This document shows positions 9,233-17,551 of a DNA stretch of 39,648 nt, one piece after another. This DNA comes from Opitutaceae bacterium UBA3033 (GTDB taxonomy: Bacteria; Verrucomicrobiota; Verrucomicrobiia; Opitutales; Opitutaceae). Made by a program: the position numbers and the translations under genes. The first letter of the stretch is position 1, and every line of letters begins with the position of its first letter. Location: NCBI GenBank assembly GCA_002367815.1, contig DFDG01000008.1:1-39648 (forward strand), written 5' to 3'. The notes beneath the pieces were generated by a model that had not been told where the DNA came from, made no database searches, and saw only the letters and a list, made by a program, of their open reading frames with translations.

Positions 9233-9243
9233 TCGGTTTTTTA
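9223..9243 (+). terminator. Weak possible terminator after the lyase
   Basis: A short ACCG / CGGT stem with a seven-base loop followed directly by six T. The stem overlaps the stop codon region of the lyase gene. The stem is short, so this is only a weak call. Confidence 0.3.
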
Positions 9244-9672
9244 TTACATCGAGAACGTTCCCAAGTTTTCACGTCTGCATAAGTTTGTAGATCAGCTGCA
9301 GCGGATGGACCAAGTGCCTCCGATGGGTGAACTGCACTTGAACCTATCTCCGCCCAGTGGAGTCCAAAATTCCCGCGCTTAGGATCAGCCTTTTGCGCAA
9401 GGTGCGATTGCACTGGCTTGCCAAACTGTAACGCGTGGGAGTTCTCCCCGCCAAAGAATTCCATAATGGTTACAGTCTCACTGATCAATTCGCTGTGCTT
9501 GAAATCAACCCTCAACATTACAAGCAGAAATAATGATCACAGGTTCAGAAGCCGGTAATTCAAACGCTTTGCTCTGTCATGATGAGTCTGCTTTTGTGCA
9601 TTGCGCGGCAATAGACAGTAGCCAAGCTCCGCCGCTGTGAGTTCTTCCCCGCTTGTACCATCCGAACCTGCT
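9244..9672. other. Intergenic stretch without a recognised gene
   Basis: About 430 bases between the lyase and the peptide transporter. The longest open frame is on the minus strand (9216-9518), but its 100-residue translation has no recognisable motif, extends into the lyase gene and has low-complexity irregular composition. I see no RNA gene, repeat or convincing promoter here. It may be a decayed remnant. Confidence 0.5.
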
Positions 9673-11142
9673 ATGCCCACCGCCGACCCTCGTAAAGCCG
9701 GACACCCCAAAGGTCTCAGCACCTTGTTTTTCACCGAGATGTGGGAGCGGTTCAGTTATTACGGGATGCGCGCTCTGCTCGTGCTGTTTATGACCACCGC
9801 CTCCGTTGAAGGGGGCATGGGCTTCAGTATCGAAAGATCTGCGCTGATTTATGGCTACTACACCATGGCCGTTTACATGCTCTCGGTCTTTGGCGGTTTC
9901 ATCGCCGATAAGGTCATTGGTGCACGCCAATCGGTGTTGATTGGGGGAATCATCATCGCCTCCGGTCACTTCACCATGGCGCTAGCCTCAACGAGCACCT
10001 TCTACGCCGGTTTGATCCTGGTCGCGGTCGGCACGGGTCTCTTGAAGCCCAACATCAGCACCATGGTTGGCAGTCTCTACTCCGCTGATGATGAGCGCCG
10101 CGATGCCGGGTTTTCAATTTTCTACATGGGCATCAATATCGGTGCCTTCGCCGCCCCGTTACTCACCGGGTTCCTCGCCCAACATGCGTGGTTTCAAGAG
10201 TGGTTGGTAGCCCGTGGTTGGAATCCACATCACAGCTGGCACTGGGCCTTCGCCTTGGCGGGTATCGGCATGACGCTCGGCATTATCACCTACGTCCGCA
10301 ATATGCGCAGTCTCGGTGATCTCGGCGCCGCCCCCGATCTGACCCCCGCCAAACGTAGGCTCAACCTCCTCAATTCATTTCTGTTTGTGGGTGCGCTCGG
10401 CGGCCTGGTGTGGGTAAGCAGCAAATTCCCCATCATCACGTGGGTTTTGGCCACAGCGATTTTTATCGCTGTAGTGGTCTACGCGATCCGGGGAGGCGTT
10501 GATGGTCGACGTGTCGCTGCAATCTTCGTGCTCTTCGCCGCCAATATTGTGTTTTTTGCCGTGTTCGAACAAACCGGTTCTTCCATCAACCTGTTTGCCC
10601 GCGACTACACGCAAAACACCGTCTTGGGCTTCAATTTCCCTTCGGCTTGGTATCAGTCGGTCAATTCCATTTTCGTCATTTTACTCGCACCAGCATTCGC
10701 ATGGTTGTGGATCAAAATGGGCCACAAGCAGCCATCCAGTCCGATGAAATTCACGGTCGGACTCGGCTTCGTTGGTCTTTCGTTTGCCTTGATGGTGCCG
10801 GCGGCTCGTTTGGCCGATCAAGGTCTCGTCAGTCCGCTTTGGCTGGTTGGGCTGCTGTTTCTTCAGACCGTGGGTGAACTTTGCCTTAGCCCCGTCGGTT
10901 TGAGCACCGTCACCAAACTTGCTCCAGCCAAACTGGTCGGCGTGATGATGGGAGGTTGGTTTCTCGCCACCTCCATTGGCAACTTCCTCTCCGGCTATCT
11001 GGCCCGCACCTTCGCCAGTGGCACTGTCGACGGCGATCTCGCTGAATTTTTCCGGCATCAAGCGGTGTTTGTCTTTGGAGCCACGGCCGTGATGCTGCTG
11101 CTGGTGCCATTGGTCAAAAAACTGATGAGCGGAGTTCGGTGA
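9673..11142 (+). CDS. POT/PTR family proton-coupled peptide transporter
   Basis: A 489-residue inner-membrane symporter taking up di- and tripeptides with protons. The first helix has the ExxERFSYYG motif (EMWERFSYYGMR near residue 25), which is essential for proton coupling in this family. The second signature, FSIFYMGINIGAFAAPLLTG, lies near 147. The 14-helix pattern and length fit DtpT-like members. The ATG at 9673 places the start just before the conserved first helix; a GTG at 9637 is an alternative. The next gene, a guanidinium-type exporter, begins 19 bases downstream. Together with the ABC peptide system at 28807-34922, this marks peptides as a nutrient source. Confidence 0.94.
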   Translation: MPTADPRKAGHPKGLSTLFFTEMWERFSYYGMRALLVLFMTTASVEGGMGFSIERSALIYGYYTMAVYMLSVFGGFIADKVIGARQSVLIGGIIIASGHFTMALASTSTFYAGLILVAVGTGLLKPNISTMVGSLYSADDERRDAGFSIFYMGINIGAFAAPLLTGFLAQHAWFQEWLVARGWNPHHSWHWAFALAGIGMTLGIITYVRNMRSLGDLGAAPDLTPAKRRLNLLNSFLFVGALGGLVWVSSKFPIITWVLATAIFIAVVVYAIRGGVDGRRVAAIFVLFAANIVFFAVFEQTGSSINLFARDYTQNTVLGFNFPSAWYQSVNSIFVILLAPAFAWLWIKMGHKQPSSPMKFTVGLGFVGLSFALMVPAARLADQGLVSPLWLVGLLFLQTVGELCLSPVGLSTVTKLAPAKLVGVMMGGWFLATSIGNFLSGYLARTFASGTVDGDLAEFFRHQAVFVFGATAVMLLLVPLVKKLMSGVR

Positions 11143-11161
11143 AGCCAAGAGCGGTTGACTT

Positions 11162-11482
11162 ATGAAAAGCTGGCTCATTCTTCTGGTCGCTGCGGGTTTT
11201 GAAATCGTCTGGGCGTTGGGGCTCAAATCAACTCATGGCTTCACTCGCTTGTGGCCGTCAATTGGTGTTATCGCCGCCATGGTTATCAGTATGTGGCTGC
11301 TCTCTTTGGCTACTCGTGAACTCCCGATTGGAACGGCTTATGCCGTGTGGACCGGCATCGGTGCCGTTGGAACCGCCATCGCGGGTGTCTTGTATTTCAA
11401 CGAAAGTGCATCAGCGCTTCGTCTCCTCTGCATCGTGCTCATTATTGCCGGCGTCGCCGGACTGAAATTTTTAGCGAAATAA
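11162..11482 (+). CDS. sugE: SMR family guanidinium exporter (SugE/Gdx)
   Basis: A 106-residue four-helix protein of the small multidrug resistance family. The Gdx/SugE subtype exports guanidinium in exchange for protons. The catalytic glutamate is in FEIVWALGLK near residue 14, followed by the HGFTRLWPS loop and the conserved GTAYAVWTGIGAVGT segment near 58, all typical of SugE and not of EmrE. The start is ATG at 11162, 19 bases after the POT gene, suggesting co-transcription. I found no guanidine riboswitch in front of it, so regulation would come from the upstream promoter. It works as a homodimer with dual topology in known cases. Confidence 0.93.
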   Translation: MKSWLILLVAAGFEIVWALGLKSTHGFTRLWPSIGVIAAMVISMWLLSLATRELPIGTAYAVWTGIGAVGTAIAGVLYFNESASALRLLCIVLIIAGVAGLKFLAK

Positions 11483-11496
11483 GAAACCCGCACTAC

Positions 11497-13008
11497 TCAG
11501 TGCAGCGTCAACTCCCACTTGTGCGTTATGGTATCACGACCCACGAGGTTGGCCCGGTCGTAGCGCATGACCCAATTGCCGCCCCCTTCGGTTGGATTCC
11601 AAACTGGGATGGCATCGCCAAAATACTTCACCCTTACCGAACAATCCGACCACGTGAGCACGAGCACCGAATCTTCTGAAGTGATTTTTGCATCGGAGCC
11701 CAAAAGATGGAAAACATCACGCACTTCATCCCAATCCGCCGCGATTGGAACGGTCAAAGTTCGCTCCATCGACAGACGACCCTCGGGCGTCAGCGTTGAT
11801 TTCATCCGAGGGACAGGCGGGGGATCAATTTTGGTTGATAACGCATTACCCAAGTAGGCGACCCATTTGGCGGTGGCCGGATGGGAGCGGACTATTTCAC
11901 CTTCTTGCGTTGTCCAACGCCAAAATGCCCAATCACCAGCCGGACGCCACAAAGCCGCTGGAAATGTCTGCCAGGAAAGACCCCAAGTCTGGTGATCAAC
12001 TCCAGCCATAATCGGATAATGTGACATTGCCCCGATCCGGATATTCGGTTTCACCACTGCGCGGGCGACTGCGTTATCACGACAAGGAATTTCCAACCAC
12101 TCGGACATCGTCAGTTTCGGCGGTGCCATTTCCAGCCAGCCAGCCCGATGATACCAGGCACCATAGAGTCCGCCCAGATTACTCACCATCGAAATGCCTT
12201 GAAAATCGTCCTCCGGCGAAATTGGCCGGACATAATCACGATACGGCAAACACTCCGCTGATCCCGTAAAGGCATAACTGCGGATCACTGGCACGCGGGG
12301 GCCCTGCCCAAAGGCATCATTAATCGCCATCAAATTTTCGAAGAGACCCCGAAAGTCACTGCGTATCGCATCAGGCATCGCCTGACAAAAAAGCAGCACC
12401 GCAGACATCTCGTTGAGCAGCACCACCGAATAGACAGCACTCATGTGTTCACCCCAACCCCAATGCTCACGACGCCAGTAGTCGCACCACTCCTTTGTTT
12501 TGCGCAGCAATTCATCCGGGGGTCCGCAGCCGAGCACCTCGAAGGCCAACCAACTGCAAACCAAATCTCCCATATATTTGTTGGAATAAATGGGATCCAC
12601 CACGTGAAGTTCCTGGCCAAACCACACCGCCAAATCAGCCACGATTTCACGGATCGCTACCCGCACCGGCCCTTCAAGTTTTTCGCCCTCGGCCAGATAC
12701 AACATCATCAGCGCCATTCCGATAAAAAAAGCTGCATTGGTATCCACCGGTTCTTCCTCTTCCCAATACCAGCGCAGACACCCCTGGCGATTGCCCTTCT
12801 GCTGCACCTGCATCGCCCGGAACGAGCGCAGGGTGGTTAATGCCACTTGAGTGTCGAGTTCACCACGTTGGGCCAACAAACCAAGACGAGTCGCGCTATA
12901 CACCCCATTATGCACGTGATCCTTCCTGGAAACAGGCGCCGTGTGTCCCGGGCCGGCCTGACGGCACAAACCAAGCTCATCATTCCATGATAATTCAGGC
13001 AGATTCAT
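11497..13008 (-). CDS. Unrecognised protein, possibly alpha/alpha-barrel enzyme
   Basis: A 503-residue protein that I cannot assign to a named family. The first 300 residues are helix-rich, with many aromatic residues and repeated Trp/Tyr/His-containing helices (for example GCLRWYWEEEEPVDTNAAFF near 76 and REHWGWGEHMSAVY near 180), the look of an alpha/alpha toroid found in polysaccharide lyases and glycoside hydrolases. The last 150 residues alternate in beta strands (TLTVPIAADWDEVRDVFHLL near 415). No signal peptide is seen after the ATG at 13008. It lies 54 bases after the secreted carboxypeptidase gene on the same strand, so they may share a transcript. An enzyme acting on carbohydrate is a guess from fold appearance only. 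Confidence 0.7.
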   Translation of the reverse strand: MNLPELSWNDELGLCRQAGPGHTAPVSRKDHVHNGVYSATRLGLLAQRGELDTQVALTTLRSFRAMQVQQKGNRQGCLRWYWEEEEPVDTNAAFFIGMALMMLYLAEGEKLEGPVRVAIREIVADLAVWFGQELHVVDPIYSNKYMGDLVCSWLAFEVLGCGPPDELLRKTKEWCDYWRREHWGWGEHMSAVYSVVLLNEMSAVLLFCQAMPDAIRSDFRGLFENLMAINDAFGQGPRVPVIRSYAFTGSAECLPYRDYVRPISPEDDFQGISMVSNLGGLYGAWYHRAGWLEMAPPKLTMSEWLEIPCRDNAVARAVVKPNIRIGAMSHYPIMAGVDHQTWGLSWQTFPAALWRPAGDWAFWRWTTQEGEIVRSHPATAKWVAYLGNALSTKIDPPPVPRMKSTLTPEGRLSMERTLTVPIAADWDEVRDVFHLLGSDAKITSEDSVLVLTWSDCSVRVKYFGDAIPVWNPTEGGGNWVMRYDRANLVGRDTITHKWELTLH

Positions 13009-13062
13009 ACGCGGCAATCGGTGCAGAGAAAAAATCTGAATCCAATCAGGAGGAGATCATGA

Positions 13063-14547
13063 CTAGGATTCCGGAGTGAGTCTTATGCTCAATTCAGTCC
13101 AGCCAACACTGTTCACTTCCACTTCAGGCATCACCACTGTCCCATAACCCTTGCGGAAAACGACGAGGTAATATTTTCCCGCATCCAGCAGTCGTCTCGC
13201 CCGGCCAAACTGGGCATCACTGGAGCGACGATCCACGGTTTCGTTGTCGATGCGGGGCAACCAGACTTCCGCCGAAAGTGGTTTTTCGGTGTTCGCGTCT
13301 GTCACGCGAACGGACAATCCCGGTCCGGTCGCATGCGAGAGCAATGCCGCAATTCCGTTCAAGTTTTCCGCAATAATACCCGGAACTTCTCCCGGCGGGA
13401 AAAGGTGAGAACCTTTGCCGGTTTCGATAATCATATCGATGACTCCCCGTCGTCCATAGAACCAAGGATAGCTTTGACTCGAGGGACCCCCGGGAGCGAT
13501 GGCATAGGACCCTTCGCCATCCATTCTTGTGATATGAGAGGCCACATCGGTGACGATGCGTTTTATAACTTTATCATCAGGAGCTGACATTTTTCCCCAG
13601 ACCCACGGATAATAGATCACTTCACCTTGGCTGTGGTATGAAATCGAAAGTAGAAACTGTCGTTGATCAGCCAGAAAGCGCATCGCCCGGTTTTCGGCCT
13701 CTGAAAATGGATGAACTCCTCGATAGCTCGGTCCTACTGGATTGTTGCTTCCGCCCATGGCCCAATTGAAATCGTAGCCCCGATTAACATCCACTCCCTC
13801 CGGGTAAACCCCGGTAACCCCGTCAACGTTTACGTCGCGCGCATTTTTTCGCCAACGTGGATCATGGCCCGAAGTGACAATGTTATGCCCGTCCACATTT
13901 ACAACGGGAACAAGGTAGATTTCCAATGTATCGAGCCAGTGGGTGACCTCTGCATCGGTGCCGTAACCGGCAATTAGTTTCTCCATCAGGGCGAGAACTA
14001 TCTCTGCTCCCATGACCTCATCCGCATGATGACAACCGTCAAACAACAATGCCGGCCGATCAATAACCCGTTGCGCGTCATTGGAAATACGATAGGCAAA
14101 AATCGGTTGATTAAATTGTGTCGTCTCACCGATCTGGAATCGAGTCATCAACTCCGGATGATCCTTCATCAATTCTGCCGCCCGTGCCGTGATTTGAGTA
14201 TAGGTGTGATAAACCGGATCCAGCTTTAAATCAGGACCATAAAGTGCACGGCGGTAGAGTTGCAGTGGATCTGCGCTCTGCATAAGAATCGTGGATTTAA
14301 AACCCTGCTCCATCAGCACCGCCAATTCATCCTGCGTCGCAAGGATCATCGCATTGTTGCGCACCAAACTCACGATCCGTGACCGATTATAATCATTATA
14401 TGCCAAAGCGCCCTCTCCCGCCAATTCGGCCAATGGTATCCCACGAATCTCAAGCAGTAAATTTCGGATTGGCGGCGAAGCGGATTCGGCGCGGAACCCC
14501 GGCACGGCAAAGCCAATAAAAATCAGGAGAAATATTGGACGGCTCAT
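13063..14547 (-). CDS. Secreted M14 zinc carboxypeptidase
   Basis: A 494-residue metallocarboxypeptidase of family M14 that removes C-terminal residues from peptides. A signal peptide (about residues 1-20, ending FRAES) directs it to the periplasm or outside. Zinc ligands are visible as HHADE (His174, Glu177) and His305 in SYHSQGE. The substrate-binding arginine lies in DVNRGYDFNWAMGGSNN near 253, and the catalytic glutamate is Glu375 in IIETG. Residues from about 405 form a small beta domain (LSVRVTDANTEKPLSAEVWL) like the carboxypeptidase regulatory or transthyretin-like domain of eukaryotic-type enzymes. The start is the ATG at 14547. The gene ends in TAG. Confidence 0.93.
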   Translation of the reverse strand: MSRPIFLLIFIGFAVPGFRAESASPPIRNLLLEIRGIPLAELAGEGALAYNDYNRSRIVSLVRNNAMILATQDELAVLMEQGFKSTILMQSADPLQLYRRALYGPDLKLDPVYHTYTQITARAAELMKDHPELMTRFQIGETTQFNQPIFAYRISNDAQRVIDRPALLFDGCHHADEVMGAEIVLALMEKLIAGYGTDAEVTHWLDTLEIYLVPVVNVDGHNIVTSGHDPRWRKNARDVNVDGVTGVYPEGVDVNRGYDFNWAMGGSNNPVGPSYRGVHPFSEAENRAMRFLADQRQFLLSISYHSQGEVIYYPWVWGKMSAPDDKVIKRIVTDVASHITRMDGEGSYAIAPGGPSSQSYPWFYGRRGVIDMIIETGKGSHLFPPGEVPGIIAENLNGIAALLSHATGPGLSVRVTDANTEKPLSAEVWLPRIDNETVDRRSSDAQFGRARRLLDAGKYYLVVFRKGYGTVVMPEVEVNSVGWTELSIRLTPES

Positions 14548-14626
14548 CAATCGTAATTTTAACCTATGCTCTATTCAAAGCGCGCAATGGACTTGGAGTC
14601 GAAAATCGGCTTGGCCTTGTGGTTGG

Positions 14627-15790
14627 TCAACGCAGTCGCGTAAACAACCCCAAAGCAATCGCACCCATACCTAGATTTGGCAGCCAGGCCGCCAACATCG
14701 GATCAATCACTTGCTTGGTCGCAAAGGTGGTCGCGAGGTTCATGAGGATGTAATAGAGGAAAAACAAACCGATGGACTTCGATACCCCGACAGCCGGATT
14801 TACCCGCACGCCAGAAACGGCAAAAGGCACCGCCAGTGCGATAACAATTAATGGCCCGAAAGTATCGGCCAACAGACCAAAGTAGCGCACAGCATAGGGG
14901 AGACCTTTGGGATTTTCATCAGCGGCAAAAAAGTTGATCAAGCGGCGTAATTCAAATGCCGACAAATCAACGGCCTTGCGATCGATGAGCAACATGAGCC
15001 GCGGGTCCTCATTGTAATTCGGCACGAAGCGTTTAAAAAAAGGTCTGGGCTCCAACATTTCACCGGAACTGGGATCAAGGATCAGTTCCTGACCTTGACT
15101 GAATATCCAACCTTGATCTTTGGGATCATACCAAGCCTCGGCCGCAACAATTCGCCGTTGTTCACGCCGGTGCTCATCGAGTTCCGATACACTGACCCCG
15201 TAGGCTTTGCGGGTGAATTGGCTGTAACGGTTGAAAAACCACATGCGGCCGGAGGCCCGATTGTCGAAAGCCACACTGAAAACCACCCCGATGCGGTCTT
15301 CGGGAAGTGTTTTAGATTGATGACGAAAAGCCAGAGAATCGCGCAATGATCGGGATGTTTCCACCGACCACGGCACCACGGTGGAGTTAAGATACCAAGT
15401 CAGGCCACAAGCCAATATGCCGATGAACCAAACTGGCGCCGTGATGCGCAGGATACTAATTCCCGCCGCCTTTAGCACCACAAGTTCATTTGCTCGGTGC
15501 AGTTTTCCCAACACAAATAGCAGTGAAATCAACAGCGCAATCGGCAGCACAATGGCCAAAAAACTTGGCAAGGTGACAAAGAAATAGACCCAAAAGTCGA
15601 CCCCGCGGGCGCCCAGATCGTTCAACGTCCGAAAATCGTCGTAGAGCACCTGTGCAAATAATAGACCCAGCATCGCGCCCACGACCAAGCCGAGGATTTT
15701 CAACCACTCACGCAGAAGATGACGATCATAGATGTTCAACGCAATTTGATGAAAGACGGCCGGCGCCGGTTGGCCAGACCCAAACCGCAC
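14627..15790 (-). CDS. lptG: LptG/LptF family lipopolysaccharide export permease
   Basis: A 387-residue inner-membrane permease of the YjgP/YjgQ family, part of the LptB2FG machine that extracts lipopolysaccharide and hands it to the periplasmic bridge. It begins with the family opening NIYDRHLLREWLKIL, has three N-terminal helices with the VLKAAGISILRI coupling helix near residue 105, a large periplasmic beta domain (about 140-270), and three C-terminal helices ending LFTRLR. The GTG at 15790 is used as start; a TTG about 18 codons in, just before the conserved opening, is an alternative. The partner lptF and lptB are not in the window. Its presence shows an outer-membrane-bearing organism. 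Confidence 0.9.
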   Translation of the reverse strand: MRFGSGQPAPAVFHQIALNIYDRHLLREWLKILGLVVGAMLGLLFAQVLYDDFRTLNDLGARGVDFWVYFFVTLPSFLAIVLPIALLISLLFVLGKLHRANELVVLKAAGISILRITAPVWFIGILACGLTWYLNSTVVPWSVETSRSLRDSLAFRHQSKTLPEDRIGVVFSVAFDNRASGRMWFFNRYSQFTRKAYGVSVSELDEHRREQRRIVAAEAWYDPKDQGWIFSQGQELILDPSSGEMLEPRPFFKRFVPNYNEDPRLMLLIDRKAVDLSAFELRRLINFFAADENPKGLPYAVRYFGLLADTFGPLIVIALAVPFAVSGVRVNPAVGVSKSIGLFFLYYILMNLATTFATKQVIDPMLAAWLPNLGMGAIALGLFTRLR

Positions 15791-15868
15791 AGAAGTAACA
15801 GATCAATCACATCTGACCAGCCAGGCAAATTCCGGTCTAGATTAACAAGCCAACTCTGCAGGTGAATT

Positions 15869-17374
15869 CTAGGACGATAAGTCATCGGACTCTTCACCAG
15901 TTGAAATACGAACGATGGTCCAACCAGTCATGCCATACAGTGCCGAAACCAATGGGTTGATCAAATTAAAGAACGTAAAGGGTAAATATGCGAAAGGAAA
16001 GACTCCCAAGGTTGCATACATATAGGCTCCGCAGGAATTCCATGGAATCAACGGCGAAGTCAATGTGCCGGCATCCTCCAAACATCGCGAAAGATTCTTG
16101 GGATGCAGCCCGGCTTTGAGGTATGCATTTCGATACATTCTACCCGGAACCACGATGGAAAGATATTGATCAGGGGCCACGATATTGGTGCCCAAGCATG
16201 TCGCCAGAGTTGCGATGATCAGACCGGGAGTGCCTCGTGCAAAATCGAGAATCGAGGTGGCAATCTTCTCCAACATACCACTCCGCTCCATCACCCCCCC
16301 AAAGCACATGGAACAGAGAATAATTCCGATAGTGCCATACATGCTGGCCATCCCGCCCCTTGAAAGCAGATCATCCACGGCCTTGATATCCGTCTGACCC
16401 ACAAAACCGTTGTAGGCAATATGCAGAATTTCAGCCAACTGCACCTGCTGAAACAAGCTCGCAAACCCACCCCCAATGAACGTGCCAATGATCAAAGCCG
16501 GCAAGGCGGGCATTTTTATAATCACCAAGAAAATCACCATTCCCGGCGCAATCAGCAACCAGGGTGAAATGTTAAAATTCTGCCCCAAACCATTGATGAT
16601 AATTTCAACACTCTCCATGTGGATATTTTCCGCACCATATCGCAGGCCAATTAGTAAATAGAGACCCAGGGCGATAACAAAACTGGGCAAGGTCGTATAG
16701 ACCATGTGGCGCACATGTTCAAAAAGTTCCGAGCCAGCCACGGCCGAAGCCAAATTCGTGGTGTCCGACAAGGGCGACATTTTATCGCCAAAATACGCTC
16801 CGGAAATAATCGCCCCCGCCACCATCGGCAATGGTACCCCCAGCCCCGATCCGATGCCGATGAAGGCAATACCCACCGTGCCTGCCGTCGTCCATGAACT
16901 GCCTGTGGACAACGCGACAATCGCACAAATCACACAAGTGGCGAACAGGAACATTCCGGGTGAAAGCAACTTCAACCCGTATACGATCATGAGAGGCACA
17001 ATCCCACTGGCGATCCAAGTTCCAATCAGCATTCCGACCACCAGCAGAATCAAAACTGCGGCCAGCGACAACCGGATGCCATCGAGAAAACTCGCTTCGA
17101 TCTCAGGCCAACGCCAGCCGAGTCGCCAAGCCATAAGGGATGCAATCACCGAAGCCCCCACCAAAGGAATGTGCACGGGAATGGAAGCATGCAGGACGCC
17201 GCCAAAAAAAGGAATTGCGGCCAACCCATTCAGCAAGGTCGTGACCACTGGTATTACCGGTAGATCATCAATATTGATAACCGCGGCGGCTAAGAAAATG
17301 GTCAAGCCCAACACCGGAACCAGTGATTCAAAAAGAGAGGGAATTCGGGTGGTCCGGGATGAGGCTAGGTTCAT
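15869..17374 (-). CDS. nhaC: Na+/H+ antiporter NhaC
   Basis: A 501-residue antiporter exchanging sodium for protons at the inner membrane, with about 11 to 12 helices. Typical NhaC stretches are SGAYFGDKMSPLSDTTNLAS near residue 195, the GTSMxxWTTAGTVGIAF-type segment (ALSTGSSWTTAGT near 153), GTNIVAPDQYLSIVVPG near 395, and SRCLEDAGTLTSPLIPWNSC near 428. The ATG at 17374 is chosen because the 15 residues upstream are charged and not conserved-looking. Divergent from the NSS transporter, with about 180 bases of shared regulatory space. It ends in TAG. Together with the NSS transporter it implies a sodium-rich habitat. Confidence 0.94.
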   Translation of the reverse strand: MNLASSRTTRIPSLFESLVPVLGLTIFLAAAVINIDDLPVIPVVTTLLNGLAAIPFFGGVLHASIPVHIPLVGASVIASLMAWRLGWRWPEIEASFLDGIRLSLAAVLILLVVGMLIGTWIASGIVPLMIVYGLKLLSPGMFLFATCVICAIVALSTGSSWTTAGTVGIAFIGIGSGLGVPLPMVAGAIISGAYFGDKMSPLSDTTNLASAVAGSELFEHVRHMVYTTLPSFVIALGLYLLIGLRYGAENIHMESVEIIINGLGQNFNISPWLLIAPGMVIFLVIIKMPALPALIIGTFIGGGFASLFQQVQLAEILHIAYNGFVGQTDIKAVDDLLSRGGMASMYGTIGIILCSMCFGGVMERSGMLEKIATSILDFARGTPGLIIATLATCLGTNIVAPDQYLSIVVPGRMYRNAYLKAGLHPKNLSRCLEDAGTLTSPLIPWNSCGAYMYATLGVFPFAYLPFTFFNLINPLVSALYGMTGWTIVRISTGEESDDLSS

Positions 17375-17551
17375 ACGACAAAGAGAATACAATGTCCGAA
17401 AACAGCGAAGTTGAATCAAACACGAAGACGTGACCGATTGTTCGACGCAAACCGAAAGAGACTGCGCTCCAATCCATTTATTTCAGTGAAAATAGAATTT
17501 AGCCAACTTGGGATTTGCCGCCAGAGGGATTCTCAGTCTTCATCACGCCCC

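Noticed and set aside
9216..9518. 100-codon minus-strand open frame between the lyase and the peptide transporter
   Set aside because: No motif, no start context, overlaps the lyase end; left as an unassigned gap.
11142..11162. Guanidine riboswitch in front of sugE
   Set aside because: Only 19 bases separate it from the upstream gene, too short for any known guanidine riboswitch.
13048..13079. Perfect AGGAGG and ATG on the plus strand starting a six-codon peptide (MTRIPE)
   Set aside because: It lies between two minus-strand genes with no downstream gene to regulate; probably a chance match.
16704..17414. 236-codon plus-strand open frame opposite nhaC
   Set aside because: Shadow of the antiporter; its composition (Pro, Thr, Ser, Ile rich) follows from the complementary codons.
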